The notes beneath the pieces are model-generated. The model had not been told where the DNA came from, did no database searches, and worked only from the letters and a program-made list of their open reading frames with translations. From Agriotes lineatus (Eukaryota; Arthropoda; Insecta; Coleoptera; Elateridae), in contig CALNHX010001921.1 of assembly GCA_940337035.1 (NCBI GenBank), forward strand, positions 1 through 64,000: a stretch of DNA of 64,000 nucleotides, in the 5' to 3' direction. Position 1 is the first letter of the stretch. Every line of letters begins with the position of its first letter. Below are positions 35,926 through 46,900 of this stretch, piece by piece. The translations under genes were made by a program, and so were the position numbers.

Positions 35926-37622
35926 TGTTACGGTATGAAAAGGACTTTACGACACCCACCCAAGGTGAGCATCGCACCACGGAATCAGTCCTGAAAACAT
36001 GACACACTTGCCCTGAGATCGGTTCGAAATAGGCTAATAGGCCACGGCTGGAACGCTCAGGGGGTCGGGCGTGAGTCACACGATACGTTCTGGGCAAGCG
36101 CGCTGTGGCATAATATATACAGGGTATGTCGAAATTATGAGGGCGCCACCAAGCCTGTCGTAACCCGGCTAACCGGGCCTGGACGGTTAGACGGGAGCGA
36201 AGCATGCAAAAATACTCCGCCACTAAGATTATTCAAGAGTTGCAAGGTCAAACAACAACTTCGGGATTGCCTTAAGCAAGGATTGTGATTAGGTGTCCAT
36301 CCGACCACGACTACGCAGCTGTCCCACTCACCTGCACGCTCACAGCTTCCTCGTTCCGTCGTACAATAATTCGTACAATAAAGGGGCGTCTATCTGTAAC
36401 AGAACATGCACAAACCGAAACAAACAATAGTTCCCTTAACTAACCAATCATATATTTCACTTCGAGTTACAATGGGGTAGCAGAATGCGTCGCCCTGTAT
36501 CTAACCTTACTCTATAATTAAGGGCACCAGCTGGCACGCGCGCTCTAAGCTTAACGACAGATGTTGAACATTAGTGAACAGCAATAATAGGTACAAAGAT
36601 ACACATTGCCTTATGCAAGGGCAGCGACGATTTACATTAGCCTTCACGGCCTGAACTGTCTGCAGTCTGAATGAATACACTAGCGTAGTAATGAGTAGTA
36701 ATGAGTAACACTCGCGTTCACAGCGGTAATCAGGTTAAAGGCACATACCTTAATGCGTGGGCGGCGAGGGAGCCTGGTACAGCTGAGTTGCGACGAGCTG
36801 CAATCGTAGGTGGTAGGTACCTTCGGTGTTACAACGGCGAAAGGGGGTGAATGCATAACCGCCTCAATGGCGACGGGGGGACGCGTCAAGACGCGTACAA
36901 CGGGACGACGAAAATGATGGGGGCCTCACTCGTTCTGCTGAACCAAATCCTCGTAGGTCGAGATGAAGGGGGCACGACCCCTCACTAATAGTAGCAGGAA
37001 CTGGGCTCCAAAACACCCACGTTACGCCGAAGATCACTCGACAAATTTCGAATCACCACCACCACACACAAGCGCTCTCTGCCACGGGCTCTGGAAGACT
37101 CCTTCAAGGCGAAAACGCCCGCAACATAACTGCTGAAGCAGCACCCGACGGGAAAACGACTGACGCCCCCGCCATAATGGCGGGAGCGCCGCACGAACTC
37201 ACATACACTATCCGACCTCTTGTTTTAACGACGGCTCTCGGCTGAATGCCACGAGGGAAGCGTTGGCAAAAGGTCACCTTCGCCGCGTCCCCCACGTGAC
37301 TAAACCACAGCGAATCGCAAGGCGATGAAATGAAACCAACCAATGCGGGCCACGCTGGTATCACGCCGCCACCGCGTGCTATTCAGAATTCAGAAAAACG
37401 CCATCAGAGGAGAGCTCCAACCGACGACAAATACTGCTTTTTAGGCTAACTATGTGCGAAATCGTGATTCTGGAATTAGGCGATGGAGCCAAATAAAGAG
37501 CTAAAAGGGCTTAGCATACGGGCGCGCTGCTCTAAGCTTAGGCGGCTATTCAAAATACCAAAATGACCTAACTAACGGCGTGAAATGCAATTAAGCATCT
37601 GAAATAGCAAAATGACTTAACA
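35926..37622 (-). repeat. LTR copy 3 (5' LTR in element sense), 1,697 bp
   Basis: Begins tgttacgg and ends cttaaca exactly at the junction with satellite (aggtgcc). It shares the majority base at the variable sites I compared (36063, 36068, 36113, 36223). It therefore differs from copy 1 at one observed site and from copy 2 at three. In element sense it would carry the promoter for the array. TATATA-like strings occur (for example near 36113 and 36451), but no promoter can be assigned. Confidence 0.88.
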
Positions 37623-37626
37623 AGGT
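37623..37626 (+). repeat. Target-site duplication, right copy (aggt)
   Basis: This aggt starts the resumed satellite (aggtgccatatgc) and repeats the aggt at 27584-27587. Joining the left flank to this flank without the extra aggt gives a continuous monomer, as in the uninterrupted relative at 43582-43700. Confidence 0.85.
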
Positions 37627-38639
37627 GCCATATGCAATTAATAGGAAGCTCAAAAAGCAGCCAAAGCAGACGGTGAGTATTAGCAGCATTAGTTGTGTTA
37701 GTAGAATTGGCAAATTACTAATATAAAGCTATTCCATACATTACGGCGTCACATTCGATTTTTAGGAACCTAACAATTCAAACTTGGTTGACCTAAGGCG
37801 CCGATGGAGTTAGTTAAATTGTATTTTTTATCTACTATAAATCCTGCAAGTTTTCTAGCTCTCATTACTATGTTAATTTAGTCATAACAATGACTTCAGG
37901 AGCTTATTAGGTGCCATATTCAATTAATAGGAAGCTCAAAAAGTAGCCAAAGCAGACGGTGAGTATTAGCAGCATTAGTTGTGTTACTAGAATTGGCAAA
38001 TTACTAATATAAAGCTATTCCATACATTACGGTGTACATTCGATTTTTAGGAACCTAACAATTCAAACATGGTTGACCTAAGACGCCGATGGAGTTAGTT
38101 AAATTGTATTTTTTGATTACTATAAATCCTGCAAGTTTTCTAGCTTTCATTACTATGTTAATTTAGTTATAATAATGGCTTCAGGAACTTATTAGGTGCC
38201 ATATTCAATTAATATAAAGCTCAAAAAGCAGAAAAAGCAGACGGTGAGTATTAGCAGCATTAGTTGTGTTAGTAGAATTGGCAAATTACTAATATAAAGC
38301 TGTTCCATACATTAGGCTGTCACATTCGATTTTTAGGAACTTAACAATTCAAACTTGGTTGACCTAAGGCGCCGGTGGAGTTAGTTAAATTGTATTTTTT
38401 ATTTACTATAAATCCTGCAAGTTTTCTAGCTCTCATTACTATGTTAATTTAGTTATAATAATGGCTTCAGGAGCTTATTAGGTGCCATATTCAATTAATA
38501 GAAAGCTTAAAAAGCAGACAAAGCAGACGGTGAGTATTAGCAGCATTAGTTGTGTTAGTAGAATTGGCAAATTACTAATATAGAGCTATTCCATACATTA
38601 CGCTGTCACATTCGATTTTTAGGAACCTAACAATTCAAA

Positions 38640-39782
38640 CTTGGTTGACCTAATGCGCCGATGGAGTTAGTTAAATTGTAATTTTTATTTACTATAAATC
38701 CTGCAAGTTTTCTAGCTCTCATTAATATGTTAATTTAGTTATAATAATGGCTTCAGGAGCTTATTAGGTGCCATATTCAACTAATAGAAAGCTCAAAAGC
38801 AGACAAAGCAGACGGTGAGTATTAGCAGCATTAGTTGTGTTAGTAGAATTGGCAAATTACTAATATAAAGCTATTCCATACATTACGCTGTCACATTCAA
38901 TTTTTAGGAACCTAACAATTCAAACTTGGTTGACCTAAGGCGCCGATGGAGTTAGTTAAATTGTAATTTTTATTTACTATAAATCCTGCAACTTTTCTAG
39001 CTCTCATTACTATGTTAATTTAGTTATAATAATGGCTTCAGGAGCTTATTAGGCGCCATATTCAATTAATAGGAAGCTTAAAAAGCAGACAAAGCAGACG
39101 GTGAGTATTAGCAGCATTAGTTGTGTTAGTAGAATTGGCAAATTACTAATATAAAGCTATTCCATACATTACGCTGTCACATTCAATTTTTAGGAACCTA
39201 ACAATTCAAACTTGGTTGACCTAATGCGCCGATGGAGTTAGTTAAATTGTAATTTTTATTTACTATAAATCCTGCAAGTTTTCTAGCTCTCATTAATATG
39301 TTAATTTAGTTATAATAATGGCTTCAGGAGCTTATTAGGTGCCATATTCAACTAATAGAAAGCTCAAAAAGCAGACAAAGCAGACGGTGAGTATTAGCAG
39401 CATTAGTTGTGTTAGTAGAATTGGCAAATTACTAATATAAAGCTATTCCATACATTACGCTGTCACATTCAATTTTTAGGAACCTAACAATTCAAACTTG
39501 GTTGACCTAAGGCGCCGATGGAGTTAGTTAAATTGTAATTTTTATTTACTATAAATCCTGCAACTTTTCTAGCTCTCATTACTATGTTAATTTAGTTATA
39601 ATAATGGCTTCAGGAGCTTATTAGGCGCCATATTCAATTAATAGGAAGCTTAAAAAGCAGACAAAGCAGACGGTGAGTATTAGCAGCATTAGTTGTGTTA
39701 GTAGAATTGGCAAATTACTAATATAAAGCTATTCCATACATTACGCTGTCACATTCAATTTTTAGGAACCTAACAATTCAAA
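38640..39782. repeat. Tandem duplicated satellite dimer (572 bp)
   Basis: A pair of L monomers, one with ctaatgcgcc and the next with gcaacttttctag, is repeated at exactly 572 bp (acttttctag at 38991 and 39563). Both pairs share the cattcaatttttagg variant and the caactaatagaaagctc variant. Confidence 0.75.
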
Positions 39783-41760
39783 CTTGGTTGACCTAAGGCG
39801 CCGATGGAGTTAGTTAAATTGTATTTTTTATCTACAATAAATCCTGCAAGTTTTCTAGCTCTCATTACTATGTTAATTTAGTCATAACAATGACTTCAGG
39901 AGCTTATTAGGTGCCATATTCAATTAATAGGAAGCTCAAAAAGTAGCCAAAGCAGACGGTGAGTATTAGCAGCATTAGTTGTGTTACTAGAATTGGCAAA
40001 TTACTAATATAAAGCTATTCCATACATTACGGTGTACATTCGATTTTTAGGAACCTAACAATTCAAACATGGTTGACCTAAGACGCCGATGGAGTTAGTT
40101 AAATTGTATTTTTTATTTACTATAAATCCTGCAAGTTTTCTAGCTCTCATTAATATGTTAATTGAGTTATAATAATGGCTTCAGGAGCTTATTAGGTGCC
40201 ATATTCAATTAATAGGAAGCTCAAAAAGCAAACAAAGTAGACGGTGAGTATTAGCAGCATTAGTTGTGTTAGTAGAATTGGCAAATTACTAATATAGAGC
40301 TATGCCATACATTACGGTGTCACATTCGCTTTTTAGGAACCTAACAATTCAAACATGGTTGACCTAAGGCGCCGATGGAGTTAGTTAAATTGTATTTTTT
40401 ATTTACTATAAATCCTGCAAGTTTTCTAGCTTTCATTACTATGTTAATTTAGTTATAATCATGGCTTCAGGATCTTATTAGGTGCCATATTCAATTAATA
40501 GGAGGCTCAAAAAACAGACAAAGCAGACGGTGAGTATTAGCAGCATTAGTTGTGTTAGTAGAATTGGAAAATTACTAATATAAAGCTATTCCATACATTA
40601 CGCTGTCACATTCGATTTTTAGGAACCTAACAATTCAAACATGGTTGACCTAAGGCGTCGATGGAGTTAGTTAAATTGTATTTTTTATCTACAATAAATC
40701 CTGCAAGTTTTCTAGCTCTCATTACTATGTTAATTTAGTTATAATAAAGGCATCAGGAGCTTATTAGGTGCCATATTCAATTAATATAAAGCTCAAAAAG
40801 CAGAAAAAGCAGACGGTGAGTATTAGCAGCATTAGTTGTGTTTGTAGAATTGGCAAATTACTAATATAAAGCTATTCCATACATTACGCTGTCACATTCG
40901 ATTTTTAGGAACCTAACAATTCAAACTTGGTTGACCTAAGGCGTCGATGGAGTTAGTTAAATTGTATTTTTTATCTACAATAAATCCTGCAAGTTTTCTA
41001 GCTCTCATTACTATGTTAATTTAGTCATAACAATGACTTCAGGAGCTTATTAGGTGCCATATTCAATTAATAGGAAGCTCAAAAAGTAGCCAAAGCAGAC
41101 GGTGAGTATTAGCAGCATTAGTTGTGTTACTAGAATTGGCAAATTACTAATATAAAGCTATTCCATACATTACGGTGTACATTCGATTTTTAGGAACCTA
41201 ACAATTCAAACATGGTTGACCTAAGACGCCGATGGAGTTAGTTAAATTGTATTTTTTATTTACTATAAATCCTGCAAGTTTTCTAGCTCTCATTAATATG
41301 TTAATTGAGTTATAATAATGGCTTCAGGAGCTTATTAGGTGCCATATTCAATTAATAGGAAGCTCAAAAAGCAAACAAAGTAGACGGTGAGTATTAGCAG
41401 CATTAGTTGTGGTAGTAGAATTGGCAAATTACTAATATAGAGCTATGCCATACATTACGGTGTCACATTCGCTTTTTAGGAACCTAACAATTCAAACATG
41501 GTTGACCTAAGGCGCCGATGGAGTTAGTTAAATTGTATTTTTTATTTACTATAAATCCTGCAAGTTTTCTAGCTTTCATTACTATGTTAATTTAGTTATA
41601 ATCATGGCTTCAGGATCTTATTAGGTGCCATATTCAATTAATAGGAGGCTCAAAAACAGACAAAGCAGACGGTGAGTATTAGCAGCATTAGTTGTGTTAG
41701 TAGAATTGGAAAATTACTAATATAGAGCTATTCCATACATTACGCTATCACATTCGATTT
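39782..41760. repeat. Tandem duplication of a four-monomer block (about 1,143 bp)
   Basis: gtcataacaatgacttc occurs at 39881 and 41024. It is followed in each copy by the ggtgtacattcg variant, the aattgagttataat variant, the cattcgctttttagg variant, and the aatcatggcttcaggatc variant with ataggaggctc. The same ordered set reappears at 44.7-45.5, 47.3-48.0 and 54.4-55.1 kb, so this four-monomer block is a widely reused module of the right arm. Confidence 0.78.
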
Positions 41761-43600
41761 TTAGGAACCTAACAATTCAAACTTGGTTGACCTAATGCGC
41801 CGATGGAGTTAGTTAAATTGTAATTTTTATTTACTATAAATCCTGCAAGTTTTCTAGCTCTCATTAATATGTTAATTTAGTTATAATAATGGCTTCAGGA
41901 GCTTATTAGGTGCCATATTCAACTAATAGAATGCTCAAAAAGCAGCCAAAGCAGACGGTGAGTATTAGCAGCATTAGTTGTGTAAGTAGAATTGGCAAAT
42001 TACTAATATAAAGCTATTCCATACATTACGGCGTCACATTCGATTTTTAGCAACCTAACAATTCAAACTTGGTTGACCTAAGGCGCCGATGGAGTTAGTT
42101 AAATTGTATTTTTTATTTACTATAAATCTTGCAACTTTTCTAGCTCTCATTACTATGTTATATTAGTTATAATAATGGCTTCAGGAGCTTATTAGGCGCC
42201 ATATTCAATTAATAGGAAGTTTAAAAAGCAGACAAAGCAGACGGTGAGTATTAGCAGCATTAGTTGTGTTAGTAGAATTGGCAAATTACTAATATAAAGC
42301 TATTCCATACATTACGCTGTCACATTCGATTTTTAGGAACCTAACAATTCAAACTTGGTTGACCTAAGGCGCCGATGGAGTTAGTTAAATTGTAATTTTT
42401 ATTTACTATAAATCCTACAAGTTTTCTAGCTCTCATTAATATGTTAATTTAGTTATAATAATGGCTTCAGGAGCTTATTAGGTGCCATATTCAATTAATA
42501 GGAAGCTCAAAAATCAAAAACCAAGCAGACGGTGAGTATTAGCAGCATTAGTTGTGTTAGTAGAATTGGAAAATTACTAATATAAAGCTATTCCATACAT
42601 TACGCTGTCACATTCGATTTTTAGGAACCTAACAACTCAAACTTGGTTGACCTAAGGCGCCGATGGAGTTAGTTAAATTGTATTTTTTATCTACTATAAA
42701 TCCTGCAAGTTTTCTAGCTCTCATTACTATGTTAATTTAGTCATAACAATGGCTTCAGGAGCTTATTAGGTGCCATATTCAATTAATAGGAAGCTTAAAA
42801 AGCAGACAATGCAGACGGTGAGTATTAGCAGCATTAGTTGTGTTAGTAGAATTGGCAAATTACTACTATAAAGCTATTCCATACATTACGCTGTCACATT
42901 CAATTTTAATTAACCTAACAATTCAAACTTGGTTGACCTAAGGCGCCGATGGAGTTAGTTAAATTGTATTTTTTATTTACTATAAATCCTGCAAGTTTTC
43001 TATCTCTCATTACTATGTTAATTTAGTTATAATAATGGCTTCAGGAACTTATTAGGTGCCATTTTCAATTAATATAAAGCTCAAAACGCAGAAAAAGCAG
43101 ACGGTGAGTATTAGCAGGATTAGTTGTGTTTGTAGAATTGGCAAATTACTAATATAAAGCTATTCCATACATTACGCTGTCACATTCGATTTTTAGGAAC
43201 CTAACAATTCAAACTTGGTTGACCTAAGGCGCCGATGGAGTTAGTTAAATTGTATTTTTTATTTACTATAAATCCTGCAACTTTTCTAGCTCTCATTACT
43301 ATGTTAATTTAGTTATAATAATGGCTTCAGGAGCTTATTAGGCACCATATTCAATTAATAGGAAGCTTAAAAAGCAGACAAAGCAGACGGTGAGTATTAG
43401 CAGCATTAGTTGTGTTAGTAGAATTGGCAAATTACTAATATAAAGCTATTCCATACATTACGGCGTCACATTCGATTTTTAGGAACCTAACAATTCAAAC
43501 TTGGTTGACCTAAGGCGCCGATGGAGTTAGTTAAATTGTATTTTTTATTTACTATAAATCCTGCAAGTTTTCTAGCTCTCATTTCTATATTAATTTAGTT
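41725..43600. repeat. Segmental duplication, copy A (offset 6,860 to 48.6-50.5 kb)
   Basis: Rare markers recur 6,860 bp downstream: cgctatcacattcg (41743 and 48603), ctatgttatattag (near 42155 and 49015), aatcctacaag, the odd aaaatcaaaaaccaagcag insertion and attagcaggattag. The markers stay in order through about six monomers. Confidence 0.78.
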
Positions 43601-43929
43601 AAAATAAAGGCTTCAGGAGCTTATTAGGTGCCATATGCAATTAATAGGAAGCTCAAAAAGCAGCCAAAGCAGACGGTGAGTATTAGCAGCATTAGTTGTG
43701 TTAGTAGAATTGGCAAATTACTAATATAAAGCTATTCCATACATTACGGCGTCACATTCGATTTTTAGGAACCTAACAATTCAAACTTGGTTGACCTAAG
43801 GCGCCGATGGAGTTAGTTAAATTGTATTTTTTATTTACTATAAATCCTGCAACTTTTCTAGCTCTCATTACTATGTTAATTTAGTTATAATAATGGCTTC
43901 AGGAGCTTATTAGGCGCCATATTCAATTA

Positions 43930-46900
43930 ATAGGAAGCTTAAAAAGCAGACAAAGCAGACGGTGAGTATTAGCAGCATTAGTTGTGTTAGTAGAATTGGC
44001 AAATTACTAATATAAAGCTATTCCATACATTACGCTGTCACATTCGATTTTTAGGAACCTAACAATTCAAACTTGGTTGACCTAAGGCGCCGATGGAGTT
44101 AGTTAAATTGTATTTTTTATTTACTATAAATCCTGCAAGTTTTCTAGCTCTCATTTCTATATTAATTTAGTTAAAATAAAGGCTTCAGGAGCTTATTAGG
44201 TGCCATATTCAATTAATAGGAAGCTCAAAAAGCAGCCAAAGCAGACGGTGAGTATTAGCAGCATTAGTTGTGTTACTAGAATTGGAAAATTACTAATATA
44301 AAGCTATTCCATACATTACGCTGTCACATTCGATTTTTAGGAACCTAACAATTCAAACTTGGTTGACCTAAGGCGCCGATGGAGTTAATTAATTGTATTT
44401 TTTATTTACTATAAATCCTGCAAGTTTTCTAGCTCTCATTACTATGTTAATTTAGTTATAATAAAGGCATCAGGAGCTTATTAGGTGCCATATTCAATTA
44501 ATATAAAGCTCAAAAAGCAGAAAAAGCAGACGGTGAGTATTAGCAGCATTAGTTGTGTTTGTAGAATTGGCAAATTACTAATATAAAGCTATTCCATACA
44601 TTACGCTGTCACATTCGATTTTTAGGAACCTAACAATTCAAACTTGGTTGACCTAAGGCGTCGATGGAGTTAGTTAAATTGTATTTTTTATCTACAATAA
44701 ATCCTGCAAGTTTTCTAGCTCTCATTACTATGTTAATTTAGTCATAACAATGACTTCAGGAGCTTATTAGGTGCCATATTCAATTAATAGGAAGCTCAAA
44801 AAGTAGCCAAAGCAGACGGTGAGTATTAGCAGCATTAGTTGTGTTACTAGAATTGGCAAATTACTAATATAAAGCTATTCCATACATTACGGTGTACATT
44901 CGATTTTTAGGAACCTAACAATTCAAACATGGTTGACCTAAGACGCCGATGGAGTTAGTTAAATTGTATTTTTTATTTACTATAAATCCTGCAAGTTTTC
45001 TAGCTCTCATTAATATGTTAATTGAGTTATAATAATGGCTTCAGGAGCTTATTAGGTGCCATATTCAATTAATAGGAAGCTCAAAAAGCAAACAAAGTAG
45101 ACGGTGAGTATTAGCAGCATTAGTTGTGTTAGTAGAATTGGAAAATTACTAATATAGAGCTATGCCATACATTACGGTGTCACATTCGCTTTTTAGGAAC
45201 CTAACAATTCAAACATGGTTGACCTAAGGCGCCGATGGAGTTAGTTAAATTGTATTTTTTATTTACTATAAATCCTGCAAGTTTTCTAGCTTTCATTACT
45301 ATGTTAATTTAGTTATAATCATGGCTTCAGGATCTTATTAGGTGCCATATTCAATTAATAGGAGGCTCAAAAAACAGACAAAGCAGACGGTGAGTATTAG
45401 CAGCATTAGTTGTGTTAGTAGAATTGGAAAAGTACTAATATAAAGCTATTCCATACATTACGCTGTCACATTCGATTTTTAGGAACCTAACAGTTCAAAC
45501 TTGGTTGACCTAAGGCGTCGATGGAGTTAATTAATTGTATTTTTTATTTACTATAAATCCTGCAAGTTTGCTAGCTCTCATTACTATGTTAATTTAGTTA
45601 TAATAATGGCATCAGGAGCTTATTAGGTGCCATATTCAATTAATAGGAAGCTCCAAAAGCAGACAAAGCAGACGGTGAGTATTAGCAGCATTAGTTCTGT
45701 TAGTAGAATTGGCAAATTACTACTATAAAGCTATTCCATACATTACGCTGTCACATTCAATTTTTATTAACCTAACAATTCAAACTTGGTTGACCTAAGG
45801 CGCCGATGGAGTTAGTTAAATTGTATTTTTTATTTACTATAAATCCTGCAAGTTTTCTATCTCTCATTACTATGTTAATTTAGTTATAATAATGGCTTCA
45901 GGAACTTATTAGGTGCCATATTCGATTAATATAAAGCTCAAAAAGCAGAAAAAGCAGACGGTGAGTATTAGCAGCATTAGTTGTGTTTGTAGAATTGGCA
46001 AATTACTAATATAGAGCTATTCCATACATTACGCTATCACATTCGATTTTTAGGAACCTAACAATTCAAACTTGGTTGACCTAATGCGCCGATGGAGTTA
46101 GTTAAATTGTAATTTTTATTTACTATAAATCCTGCAAGTTTTCTAGCTCTCATTAATATGTTAATTTAGTTATAATAATGGCTTCAGGAGCTTATTAGGT
46201 GCCATATTCAACTAATAGAATGCTCAAAAAGCAGACAAAGCAGACGGTGAGTATTAGCAGCATTAGTTGTGTAAGTAGAATTGGCAAATTACTAATATAA
46301 AGCTATTCCATACATTACGGCGTCACATTCGATTTTTAGCAACCTAACAATTCAAACTTGGTTGACCTAAGGCGCCGATGGAGTTAGTTAAATTGTATTT
46401 TTTATTTACTATAAATCTTGCAACTTTTCTAGCTCTCATTACTATGTTATATTAGTTATAATAATGGCTTCAGGAGCTTATTAGGCGCCATATTCAATTA
46501 ATAGGAAGCTTAAAAAGCAGACAAAGCAGACGGTGAGTATTAGCAGCATTAGTTGTGTTAGTAGAATTGGCAAATTACTAATATAAAGCTATTCCATACA
46601 TTACGCTGTCACATTCGATTTTTAGGAACCTAACAATTCAAACTTGGTTGACCTAAGGCGCCGATGGAGTTAGTTAAATTGTATTTTTTATTTACTATAA
46701 ATCCTGCAAGTTTTCTAGCTCTCATTTCTATATTAATTTAGTTAAAATAAAGGCTTCAGGAGCTTATTAGGTGCCATATTCAATTAATAGGAAGCTCAAA
46801 AAGCAGCCAAAGCAGACGGTGAGTATTAGCAGCATTAGTTGTGTTACTAGAATTGGAAAATTACTAATATAAAGCTATTCCATACATTACGCTGTCACAT

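Larger units (their letters stand above)
27588..37622 (-). mobile_element. Non-autonomous LTR retrotransposon array (LTR-int-LTR-int-LTR) inserted in satellite
   Basis: A 10,035-bp island with exact 4,169-bp periodicity: the unit begins at 27588, 31757 and 35926, and the third copy stops at 37622. The shared terminal piece is 1,697 bp, begins TGTTA and ends TAACA, and so behaves as an LTR. The 2,472 bp between LTRs is the internal region. The island is bounded by a 4-bp duplication. On the minus strand a purine tract abuts the LTR start and a tRNA-Lys-like primer site lies 9 nt past the LTR end. No frame longer than 126 codons exists, and none resembles gag, protease, reverse transcriptase, RNase H, integrase or envelope. 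This is the layout of a large non-autonomous derivative. The extra unit probably arose by unequal exchange between LTRs. The AT-rich purine bias (sense strand T-rich) is unusual. Confidence 0.88.

Noticed and set aside
27588..37622. Telomeric retrotransposon array (HeT-A/TART-like), suggested by head-to-tail units with strand-biased A-rich sequence
   Set aside because: The unit has LTR-type TG...CA ends, a 4-bp target duplication, a purine tract and a primer-binding site. Non-LTR telomeric elements would show oligo(A) junctions and no target duplication inside satellite.
27588..37622. rDNA spacer or rRNA gene fragments, considered because of the GC-rich repeated unit
   Set aside because: I recognise no 18S, 5.8S or 28S segment and no subrepeat structure typical of a spacer. 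LTR features explain the unit fully.
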